DNA from: Zygnema cylindricum
Lineage: Eukaryota; Streptophyta; Zygnematophyceae; Zygnematales; Zygnemataceae
NCBI GenBank assembly: GCA_037447655.1
Contig: JBBHKE010002910.1
Location: forward strand, 64,001 to 123,717
Reading direction: 5' to 3'
DNA length: 59,717 nucleotides
The notes under the pieces are model-generated. The model worked only from the letters and a program-made list of their open reading frames with translations. It was not told the DNA's origin and searched no databases. A program made the position numbers and the translations under genes. Of this stretch, positions 42,949 to 52,679 are shown one piece after another. Position 1 is the first letter of the stretch. Every line of letters begins with the position of its first letter.

Positions 42949-44687
42949 TCAAAGTATCTGTTGTCCATAGCCTATTTCATCCATGGATGACTCTCGGAAG
43001 CACCCAAGACTACCCTCCAACAGTTGTATTTCAGACACCACAGACACCACAGATTGCTCCACAATAAACAAAATCACCCCAAACTGCACCAATAGGGAGT
43101 ATACTATAGTCACTATAAAATCCCAAAGTTATAGTCAAATCCACAAAGGAATCTAAAAGATATAAGCTCCAGAGTTTCACAAAATCAACTAACAACTTCA
43201 CAAACTAACCACTTAGACTGCTCACAGAATCTTACAGAGATATCAAAATACAATGAAGTTGCACATAAATATAAATTCTATATCATAGAATAACTCTACA
43301 AAGTTACACATGAAAGCACCCAATAGAGTGATCACACCAACAGGTCAAAGATGCAGAAAACAGTTTGCCATTGCTTTGATAAACTTGACTGTGATACTCA
43401 AAATATTCTAAGTCCTACAAGTTATACTCAGAGAGTTCACTACAGAATGTACGGAGGCATACCAGCCGTACGTTATCCACTATCTAAACAAACTCTTGTG
43501 AGTATACCCGAATAATTTGAGGTATGTCATACTGAACACATCTACACTAATAAACTAATTAGCAAAACGACAAACCTCTGTTGTACAGAATATTTACACC
43601 GACATCTTTGCAACCATCGTACGTCAAATACCAAGCTACCACCAAGCTACCAGTAAGCTACGACTAAGCTATCACTAAGCTACCTGCATTAATCAGAATC
43701 CATCCTATTTATATTATCCGCAGCTGCGTCAGCTGCGTTATCCGTACGGATCATATGAGACTAACCGCAGCTGCGTTGACTTGTCTGCGTCATAGCTGGG
43801 CGGTATCGGTGGCGCAGATTCATCCAAAATAACCGCATCTGCGTTGTCTTGTCTGCGTCGCAACTGCTTCGTTCCGGCGGTGCCTTTTTCAACATTTCGT
43901 TTATTCCACATCGGATTGCTTCGCGATCCGCCGTCCACATCTCAATGCTTATTCTCGCCACTCACCAAGTCATTTACGTCACTTTAGTTTTACCTGTACG
44001 TTTGCTCCCCCAAACCGTGAATCCATTCTAACCTCCACATTAAATTCCATTGTGTACAAGCTGTCACAAGCGCACAAAATGTCGCGTACGCACGAAATAA
44101 ACTTTTCAAAACAACAGTATTTTCAAGTGGGTTGACGTTATGCGTCAATTTATTCACTTTTGGACTCTAATCTAGCTGATCTCAACTTTAGGGACTTTAT
44201 AATCTTTTTCATTCATTAATTGGATCTGGAGCCCCCAAATCTCTAACCATTATTAGGCCACACAGAAGACAAAACTTCCTCCTGCAATATATTGACAAAA
44301 ACTACAGATTTACTTGGCAAATGCTGTAGTTGGGGGATTATTATATTATTGAAGTACAAGTGTAGGAAGACCATGTAAAAAAAACAGTTGATACTTCGCA
44401 ATTTGGACATAGAATTTACATACTACCGTGGTACGCCACGTGGTAAGACGACGTGCTATGGGCAAAAAACAACTTGATTGCCCGGAAATCACACAACCAA
44501 TTAGAAATGTCGAAAATATAGTGAGACTCACGAATAATAACTGATTGCACGATAAAAAAACAATGATTGCAAGGCACTCACGCAACCAATCACTGTGGCC
44601 AACAAAACCAGTTGAATGCTTGCAAAAAGGAAAACAAGTTACAGCAGGACAACGACAACACTTTGCTCATAGTGTTATACAAACTAT
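42949..44687. other. Unassigned, 1.7 kb
   Basis: No domain was recognised on either strand. It has AAAATC-rich low-complexity text (43080-43350) and CGCAGCTGCGT-type palindromes at 43720-43860 (TCAGCTGCGTTATCCG, CCGCAGCTGCGTTGACTTG). It may be an old LTR or an unclassified repeat; I cannot support either. Confidence 0.4.
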
Positions 44688-45498
44688 TAGTGTAGGTTAT
44701 CGGGTAAATTCATATCGCGATAATTTCGATATTCGATATATCGAATATCGATAGAGCAGAATCCTCGATGTATCGTACCAAGACCAACATAAATTATCTT
44801 GATAAAAAGTATTTTTTAAATTTAATATTTTATTCTTTTTATATAATATGTTATTTTGGCGAAAAAGACAAATTGTCTGATATGCCACGTACGACGTGAT
44901 TTTCGTTCTGTGACTTAAAGGTAGACACCGCAAAATGTAACTGACAAAAAATCACTAATTTTGTAATTTATATGATTACTTATTTGGGCTATGGTTACAT
45001 CAGGTAGTCTATGTAATAGTACGGACAACAAAATATTTGTATTATAGAGGCTTCGGGTACATCGCGTATCGTCTGTAAAGAAGATTTTACATACGTATTC
45101 TGATATGAGTGGTTCAACGTAAGCTAACTATCAAATCACTAAAATCATCAAATATTTGGAAACCGACCATTTTCGTATGGAAAACCGTACTTGCGTATTA
45201 CGTACGTGTACTTCGCAAGTGTACCTCGTCAATGTACATCGGAGATCTCCTTCACTCTGCTGACTTTCAAGAAAAAACCGTACTTCTTTCCGACAAAGAT
45301 TTTACAGTCACTTTGTCCGAAGTCACGTGACTTTGAAAACATGTGAGATTTTTTTTTTGTTAATGCTTCGATAAATCATTGATACGATATATCGCGATAA
45401 TTTGATATTTGATATATCGAAGTGATTTATCGATTATCGGGTACCTAAAATTTGATATATATCGAATATCGGCAAACAGTCCTCGATACCCAACACTA
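44688..45498. mobile_element. Non-autonomous hAT derivative, 811 bp
   Basis: The ends TAGTGTAGGTTATCGG and CGATACCCAACACTA match the full element at 37596-41828, as do the subterminal CGATAT clusters and the internal GCCACGTACGACGTGA. The target duplication is CAAACTAT / CAAATTAT (7 of 8). It has no transposase, so it could only have moved using one supplied by an autonomous relative. Confidence 0.9.
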
Positions 45499-45644
45499 CA
45501 AATTATAAAAGATAGTAACGGCTTTAAGGTTGTTTCACACATTGGAAACATATCACACTTATTTTTGCTTAGGTGTACAAGTGCAAAACTCCAATTCTGA
45601 ACGTATTGTAGCATCACACTTTATTTCAACATTACAGTACTGTA

Positions 45645-46145
45645 CACCGCGAATCGTAATTAGAGTAAATAACTCTAATTCGGTCGCCCTAAATTTAGAC
45701 TATATCACCTTAAATAGAGTAAATGATTCAAAAAAATTCATTATACTATGTAAGGTAAGGTTTGATTAGCATAAAAAGATTCTAATATAGGTTAGTTTTA
45801 AATAGTGTGGAGTACGGACGACGGCCGACTGTGCAAAATTGTACTCTTATAAGTAAAAAAGTACAAATATGGATTTAAGATAGGCCATTATCATGTAAAT
45901 ACGTTTTAACAAACCGCGTAGTGCAAACGTCATAGTGACGATGAACTGTACGTTTTCTTAGATTCTGTACAAATACTTTATTTATAGTAGAGATATTAGC
46001 GCACCAAATTAGAGTACTTAAATAAATTAGAGTAAAATTCCCTTTTGAAAAGGTTTTATCACCAAAACTAGAGTTCATAACCCTAATAATTTTTTTCTCT
46101 TTTTTTACTCTAATATTTTCATTACTCGAATTACAATTCGTGGTG
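45645..46145. mobile_element. MITE of the CACCG/TA group, 501 bp
   Basis: CACCGCGAATCGTAATTAG at the left and TTACAATTCGTGGTG at the right, TA on both sides (45643-45644, 46146-46147). Same orientation as 31406-31905, inverted relative to 32272-32772. Confidence 0.88.
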
Positions 46146-46190
46146 TAGCGTCAAAAATATTGAAGCCCACATAGATGCTTACTTCAATCA

Positions 46191-46961
46191 AGGTTGAACT
46201 TCCATCAAGCACTGACAGTAATCGTAGGGATACATTTACTGGCAGTAATATTTCGTTCAATTCTCCATCAGGTCGTGTCACCAAGGAATCTATCGTGTAC
46301 GTGCTTTCCTTTGATTGGATGCACGTGGGTTCTTGTTTTGACGGCGAGCATGTTAAAGATTCCAAAAGCACAATATTTGAATTCCTATGCGTATAGCCAA
46401 CCACAGGATTAAATTTTGTGAATGTATAATTTGTATGCTCGTGCTTTGTCTTTAAATTGATGTTTTGTCATTCCTGTTTTGTCGTGGCGCAGCAAATTCC
46501 GGATATCAACGGATGGTGGAGGAGGCATCACGGCACATTCTTCGACAAAAATTTTATCGCGGTTTTTCCTTAGGATTTGATTCGCGTCCGCCTCAAGGCA
46601 CGAGGCACATGTCCGAAGGCGTGTGGCGTATGCCACATGTAAGGTTTCTATCCTAGAATGCATGTGACCATTCCACAAGTTAAAATTTTACATGTCCGGT
46701 GTCTAGCTTGTCTCTTCATAAGGAGACTAGGAGGAGATTAACTAGACAGTGGATAGAGTGAACGCTTGCTTCGAAAACAAGTAATCGAATGGTTGACATT
46801 GTTGCCCAAAAGTTTGGAGAATCTTGACGAATCTCCAGTAATCATGTTTTATACAAAAGGAAAAAAATAGTACGGCCATGTACAAAAATGAGCTACATGT
46901 GTACCAAAATGCACTTTTTCCAGTAATGAACCTCACTTTTCGCCTGATGGAGGTTCACCCT
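46191..46961. mobile_element. GGGTGAA-TIR element, 771 bp
   Basis: The left end AGGTTGAACTTCCATCA and the inverse right end (AGGGTGAACCTCCATCA when reversed) are inverted repeats. The 3' part is shared with 42698-42948. The same TIR motif occurs inside both inverted-repeat arms (7420, 29260-29277). An 89-residue minus-strand frame at 46409-46678 has no recognised domain. No target duplication is clear. Confidence 0.65.
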
Positions 46962-47401
46962 AATACCTTTTTTTTCTTTCACAATCTAGGCACACCTGTT
47001 ATGTCATACATGGTGACAAACATACAAGAGAGGATCAAAGTAGTCTGATTTTCAGTCTGTAAGACTTGCTCACCATAAGACAAATAAATGGACTCGCTTC
47101 CCATTGGTCTAAAAAAAAAAAATCAAAAACTAATGTCACTGTGCGGCGGCAAATTTTGGCCAGAAATATGGAAAATAACTTACCATCTATTTACCCGCCA
47201 AAGAAGGCAGTCCGAATGCGAGCTACGTCCACGCGTTTGACTAGTTTGCACTTGTGGAAACTACACCGTGAATCACTATTTGCTTTAATGACTCTAATTG
47301 CGGTACCCCGTTTTTTTACCCAAATTCTCAAATAGTATTAATAAATGTTAAGATTCCTAAAATCGGGGGATAGAATGGACCATCCCAATAAAGGGATTAA
47401 T

Positions 47402-47473
47402 AAGCCGGCCAGGATTTGAGCATGGGACCTTTCATTGTAGCTGAGAATGAACTAACCATTGTACCACCATCTC
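47402..47473 (-). ncRNA. tRNA-like module, 3' LTR of the TRIM
   Basis: 72 nt on the minus strand: GAGATGG acceptor, GTAC/GTTC D-arm, TTCTC/ATGAA anticodon stem with loop AGCTACA, T-arm CCATG/CCTGG around CTCAAAT, then CCGGCTT. Some stem pairs have decayed. Same position in the LTR as in the solo copy. Confidence 0.7.
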
Positions 47474-47616
47474 AGATGTTACGCTGGTGGGTCCAATTTT
47501 ATATAGTTTTCAGTTTGGGTATTACCACAATTCCGAGTATCGAGCGGTACACTTTTCGTACCTCGACACCCCCCCTTGAGAGATAGCCGGTCATAATTGT
47601 CCATGTAAACCTGGCC

Positions 47617-47634
47617 CCCCTGGCTTTGATACCA
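47617..47634 (-). promoter_or_regulatory. TRIM primer-binding site
   Basis: TGGTATCAAAGCCAGG directly after the LTR end CTTAACA on the minus strand. It differs from the plant initiator tRNA(Met) PBS (TGGTATCAGAGC) at one of the first twelve positions. Confidence 0.85.
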
Positions 47635-47690
47635 TGTTAAGATTCCTAGAATCGGGGGTTAGAATGGACGATCCCAATAAAGGGATCGAT

Positions 47691-47821
47691 GAGCCGGCCA
47701 AGATTTGAACCTGGGACCTTTCCTTTCACTGAAGCTGTGAATCTACTGTGGGACCTTTCCTTTCACTATAGCTGTGAATCTACTGTAGCTGTGAATGTAC
47801 TAACCGCTGTACCACCAGCTC
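47691..47821 (-). ncRNA. tRNA-like module, 5' LTR of the TRIM, expanded
   Basis: The outer parts are tRNA-like: acceptor GAGCTGG with CCGGCTC (seven pairs, one G-U type), D-arm GTAC-AGCGGTTA-GTAC, T-arm CCAGG-TTCAAAT-CTTGG with B-box GGTTCAAATC. The anticodon arm (TTCAC-AGCTTCA-GTGAA) is followed by tandem duplications that lengthen the module to 131 nt. A second duplication (ACCACCAGCTCAGATGTTAA units, 47811-47880) copies its 5' end. Confidence 0.75.
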
Positions 47822-48736
47822 AGATGTTAACCAATGTACCACCAGCTCAGATGTTAACGAATGTACCACCAGCTCAGATGTTACGCTGGTAGGTCCAATT
47901 TTATATAGATTTTAGTGTGGGTATTTCCACAATTCCGGGTATAGGGCGGTACACTTTTCCTACCTCAACAATATAAACCCTTTAAAAAAAATTTAGAGCA
48001 AATGATATCCTTGAAAACCCCCAAATTCCCAAATAGTGTAAATAACGCTAATTATTTCATTACGGTAATAGCAATTCACGGTGTAGTGTTTTCCCAGTGT
48101 GTGAAAATGGCCTTAAAAATTGTTTTTTTTCTTTTTTTTTGTTGAAAGGGATAGGGGCTCATAACCTCGGAAGGTCTAACTAAAGAAGACATTGATTTTT
48201 TAAACCTGTAAATAATTTCAGCCAAAATGTTTTGAGCTCAACAAAATGTTATTGTCAGTTTTGCATTCCAAGAAAGGTTGACTGCTGCCAAAGACATTTT
48301 TTGTCTATCTTAAGTTGCACCTAATGTACCATGAAGTTTTTAGATATGGTATATAATCTGGTAGTTTTTTTGGCAGTACATCTAAATGTTTGTCGGCCGA
48401 TCCACAACACCAAGATTGTGGACTATCCGATTTGATTATAGGTAATTTTATAGTAAAATCAAGCTTACATTTTACCAATGTCCAGCGGACATTTTCATAT
48501 CCTACATCAATCCAGTTTTTGCTAATTAGTGGCAGCAACAGGTTGACACGTAGAACATGCATTCACATATTTTCACAGCACAAGTAGAGACGATCATGCA
48601 AAAATGCGCGAATTGTTTTACTTGTTCTAATTACTTATTCTAAAGCACCTCCCATGATACGGAACTAAACCTGCAAAAAGATAAACGAACCATGCTTCAA
48701 CTCACACTGCATCCGTTTATGTGAATGTATTGCAAC

Positions 48737-48964
48737 TTAACTGACAAAAACGAGTCGTGTGGTGATTGTCAACACCTTCGTCGATTTTATGAGGAGGTTT
48801 CTTATGTACATGTTGAAATGGGCTAGTGACTGTTGAAGGTCATGGGCATTAAGACTCGGCTGTGATCCACTCCCACTAGGAGTCACACTTGCACCAGCAG
48901 GAGCAAGTGGAGAAGTAGGGCTAATAGGAGCACTTGCAATAGGAGCTAAGCCATTATCAGACAT
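48737..48964 (-). CDS. Small Ser/Pro/Ala-rich frame, possible retroelement gag start
   Basis: 75 residues, M-S-D-N-G-L-A-P-I then a Pro/Ser/Ala/Gly-rich stretch to about residue 36, then L-Q-Q-S-L-A-H-F-N. Short low-complexity N-termini of this kind are seen in copia Gag proteins, but no diagnostic motif is present. The frame ends without neighbours. It could be chance. Confidence 0.25.
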   Translation of the reverse strand: MSDNGLAPIASAPISPTSPLAPAGASVTPSGSGSQPSLNAHDLQQSLAHFNMYIRNLLIKSTKVLTITTRLVFVS

Positions 48965-51329
48965 GTTAGCGGAAGCAAACCCAAAGAGAAATGCCTAGAA
49001 GACTAGATCTATAGTGTAAGATATGTAACTCCAAACGAAAGAGGTATTTCAACCAAACAAACATGTACTACAAGCAAATTAGAGACAATAGAGCATAAAA
49101 CACCTTAAACTGTACTCAGTGCTCTCATTTCCTCAATTCTTGTGTAGAATGTACATTCTGTATTGAATTGATCAATCCTAATTGAACTAAATACTCAAAA
49201 GATCTAGAAAACATCTAAAATATCTAGAAAACATCTAAAACGTATGTACATGGTTCATCAGACATTGTACTGACAAAAATCTAAGTGTTTGGACCAGAAT
49301 TGTCCACTAACAATATCTATACCCTAGAAATCCGGGTGGTTCTTATCACGTCTACATTCATTGGCGGCCCTACACACTAATTAACTTAAAGATATCAATT
49401 CGTGTAGATACTACAAAAAAATCCACACTAAATTTGGTCAATATTGAACAGTTGGTATTCCAAAAATATTCTAAGTCCTACACTCAAATTTCTAAGACTT
49501 ACTAAAGCTTACTTTTCAATAGTGACATGCTTATTGAGAGACAAAGGTTGCAACAGAAGTATATCAGGAGTTCTTCTATATTTGCAATGTCACATGTATA
49601 TTGCCATCATGTTCCACTGAGGACCAAAGGAATCATCCTTCTCTTATTGTTATGATAAAAGCAATCAAAAACTGATAAAACTTTTTGGAAACTGTAATTC
49701 CAAGTATTAAAGTCTTCTTCCACTTTCCTAATCAGTTTGCTTTTCATTTCGCCCCGGTACTCGGACTGGTTTCTGGTTTCTTTGATTATTTGTAGCTATT
49801 TTCTTATTTTTAATGTTCAAGTTAATTTTTCTGTATGTTACGTATTCTGTTTTTCAATTTCTTTACGCCTGTTCGTTTCCTTTCTTCCCCTGTACTCCGT
49901 TGTTTTCCCACCACGCTGTTTTGTCAAAGCTCGTACTTCTGTTTAATAGCGTACAGGGCGTAGGTTGTTGAGTTGACAGAGAAAGCTTCCTATTAACAAG
50001 AAAGGCTTAACTTGAAAGAGACATAGATTTACGCGTCTCATACATTTTGGTTAGCCCCAGAGTCGCTTCTAGGCTAAGATGGAAACCCTAAAAGTGACAG
50101 AATTCATTTTTGAAATTATTGAAGCAAACATCAAAGGGAAAATTTAAACAGTTTTTTGAAGTTGAAAGTTAAACCTATACGCCAAATCACTGTATAGTTT
50201 CCATGGTCAACACTGGTACTGCAACATTTTGAAGCGAAACTAAGTTGAATTATTTTTGGGTGAAACAAAGATAATTGTGAACTTGGGACTCGAAGACTCC
50301 GTGAAAGGCATTCAACATTGGTAATAAGATCCACACTAAATACATTGAGAATACTATATTTCTGCATTTTTCACATAACTCAATTCATTTCATTTTTTTG
50401 GGAGCAATTTACATATCCCAGCCAGTCAAGGGAAGAGTATTCTCATATTGCCCCATTTTCAAGCCTCCTATTTTTCCTTCTCTTCATACATTATGAAGCT
50501 CATCCTTAAGAAAAGATTGATACCAAAAACGTTGTTATAAACAACTTGAAATTGAGCACTTTCAGTCAGCATAGAGTTTCATGTCTCACATCCACAAGCC
50601 GCCAAATAGGTTATCAGGTCCCTTCACTTGCAAATATATACTACCATTGACAAGAAATGAACTAACATATTTGAAGTGAATAACAACTGACACAACAATA
50701 TAAGAAAACTTCCATTCCATATTCTTCTCGACGAGAAGGAAAGGAAATCAAAATCTGGTCAGAACTCGACCTATTTACATATTACTCAAAGGAGCCCAAA
50801 CAACATATAAATTACACTAAACATTTTTAGCTCCTCTTCTACAAGTTTAAACGTTTTAACTCCCTTTGAGCAGCATGAAGCTGTACATCTACTCTTATTG
50901 GGGAAAAGAAAAAAGCATAAATTCCCCAGACTGGGTTAAAAATTGATGGGATCTACACTATGATGAGGATAAAATGTTCAAAAGACTACAAATTGGATAG
51001 GCAGAAAACGTGCTTATCCCATCACACGGGTTATAAATAATCAATAAGAAACTTGGACCCCAACCAAGTTATGTGAACACGCCCATAACGAACGTTTCTG
51101 ATATACACATGTGAGACTCCCGTACAGTGTTTACTTAGGTTTCCTGCAAAAGAAGCAAAGCCAGCATTAAATGTTTTGTCAAAAAACTTGCCCGACAATG
51201 TCATCATCTTCACCACTGTGATAAGTTTAATTTTCCCAAAGGGGAAATTTCATGCCACCGCCAGAAATTAGACGTATGGAATCATACCATGAGAAATTCA
51301 TATAGTTTCCAAGCAAACATCTTAGGACA

Positions 51330-51420
51330 CTCCATCATCATCGTCAACCGCATCATCATCGTCATCATCATCATCATCATCACTGTCACCATCATCGGCA
51401 CCACCGCCACCATAACCATG
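51330..51420 (-). repeat. GAT/ATC trinucleotide-rich tract
   Basis: On the minus strand it reads GGTGGCGGTGGTGCC then GAT repeats, which in one frame would encode Gly-rich then about ten or more Asp residues ending in TAA at about 51328. It could be the acidic C-terminus of the G8 gene or a 3'-UTR repeat; the connecting splice is not resolved. Confidence 0.6.
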
Positions 51421-51770
51421 AAAAATTGCTATGCAGCAAAGCCAGACCATGGAAACCCTTCATAATCATCAGAAAAGGCCGGACACCAGCCTCAAAGTTT
51501 AAACGCTGGACGGCTAGAGAGCAGCAAGAAAAAAAAATGTACCTTGAGGGGGTTCGGCATTGGATGTTTCTGCATCAGACACAAAAGACACGATCAAGTA
51601 AGAACACTTAAAACCACATTGCACATTTTTCCTTTCTTCATAATGATTCATACTTAGACTTCAAAGTTAAAAGAAGTGGTTCCACCAGTTTGTTCAAGAT
51701 ATAAATGGATAACAAAAAAAACGTTTCAACGCAACATAAGGTGAAATAGGTTCTTCCAACGAAAGCTTAC

Positions 51771-52679
51771 TTTCGGATGCCGCTCATCTTCATGTCAAAC
51801 ATCATCCGTTTTGCCTTAAAGTCGAAGACATGGACCTCCACAGCCACAGTATTGCTCCCATCCACTAGGGCGTAGGCATTATTAATTGCAGGAAACGATA
51901 ATGTAAAGGGTTGGAATATCATCCAGCCGCGTTGTTTGCCCAATGCCTGTCAAAAGTCAACACCAGCTGTAACATTAATGATTTGCTTATGTAAGGAAAC
52001 TGCCACTTGACTAATAGAATCTTTAAGTACGTGGCCTTGTTATTTCAGAAGGTCACAGAGGCGTCTTCTCATAGTGTGCTATGAAAAGAATGTGGCCTTG
52101 TAGTAACAGAAAAAATAAAATATTGAATTCAGCCAGTCACACTCAGAAAATAATTGGCGACTTGAACACAGACACTTAAGGCATTTCACAAGACAAATAT
52201 CATGGTTATAGTACAAACGCTTTAATTATGGCCACTGAATGTGTGCCACCCAAACCTTCCCTCATGGATAAGTCTATTTCCAACTTAGAGATATACATGC
52301 TAGTAAACTCAGGCAGGTTACATGTAGTTTAAACATAGTCTTTTCTGGTAAAGAGAGCCAGATACTTCACAGAACACAGGCAGCTTAGCCCTTAATTTCA
52401 TTGGGTTTTGCACCTCCCTCTCCCTCCCTCTCCCTTCCCCTCTCCCCCTCCCTGGTGGATAGAAACTTACTAAGGTAGAGTTAGTAATTTTTCCATTGGG
52501 CATGTTGTTACGGATGACCTCTTTGCCATTGAGGTACACAACTATTGCATCCTCAAATTGTATTTCGAAGAGCAATGAAGAGAAACATGATGATTTTCTT
52601 AAAGAAAAGTTTCTCCGGAATAAGTATGTCACACGATCTTTCGAAGCTTTCGCCAAAGAGGTGTTGAGTCCTTCAAGTA
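51771..52679 (-). CDS. G8 gene exons 18-19: jelly-roll-like domain
   Basis: Exon 18: V-T-Y-L-F-R-R-N-F-S-L, L-L-F-E-I-Q-F-E-D-A-I-V-V-Y-L-N-G-K-E-V; exon 19: F-Q-P-F-T-L-S-F-P, D-G-S-N-T-V-A-V-E-V-H. The pattern (Y-x-F-R-x-x-F, then D-x-x-V-V-Y-x-N-G, then G-x-N-x-x-A-V-E-V-H) is that of galactose-binding-like/PA14-like jelly-roll modules often found at the end of extracellular enzymes. The ligand is unknown. Exon 19 ends two bases into a codon at GTAAGC, so at least one more exon follows. Confidence 0.75.

Larger units (their letters stand above)
47346..47970 (-). mobile_element. Complete miniature LTR retrotransposon (TRIM) with tRNA-carrying LTRs
   Basis: Two LTRs (47346-47568, 223 bp; 47635-47970, 336 bp) flank a 66-bp internal domain. 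On the minus strand the internal domain opens with TGGTATCAAAGCCAGGG, a primer-binding site for initiator tRNA(Met), and closes with the purine tract CTCAAGGGGGGG. There is no coding room, so proteins must come from another LTR element. Flanks ATAAA and ATATA are an imperfect 5-bp duplication. The longer LTR owes its extra length to tandem duplications in its tRNA-like part. Confidence 0.88.
47264..48083. mobile_element. CACCG/TA MITE split by the TRIM element
   Basis: Left CACCGTGAATCACTATTTGC, right GCAATTCACGGTG, TA at 47262-47263 and 48084-48085. The MITE itself is only about 195 bp; the rest is the TRIM at 47346-47970. The MITE therefore predates the TRIM. Confidence 0.8.
48086..51700. 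other. Mostly unassigned region downstream of the G8 gene
   Basis: No conserved domain was recognised. It contains poly-T runs near 48121-48142, the small frame at 48737-48964, AT-rich sequence, and near 51300-51420 a GAT/ATC repeat. Splice-acceptor-like sites on the minus strand near 51140 and 51510 could belong to terminal exons of the G8 gene, but I could not join them with confidence. Confidence 0.4.

Noticed and set aside
42949-44687. A solo LTR of a further retroelement
   Set aside because: Composition and palindromes suggest it, but I found no TG...CA ends with a 5-bp duplication and no second copy in the window.
46409-46678. An 89-residue protein on the minus strand
   Set aside because: Lies inside a transposon-like repeat, has no recognised domain, and no second copy keeps the frame. 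Likely chance.
49737-49946. A 69-residue hydrophobic reading frame on the plus strand
   Set aside because: T-rich sequence on this strand gives Phe/Leu/Ser-rich frames by composition. No neighbours or motifs.
51300-51650. Terminal exons of the G8 gene, including a poly-Asp tail
   Set aside because: Several AG acceptors (about 51142, 51510, 51578) and GT donors exist, but none of the combinations I tried carries the reading phase from exon 19 to a convincing end. Left unassigned rather than guessed.
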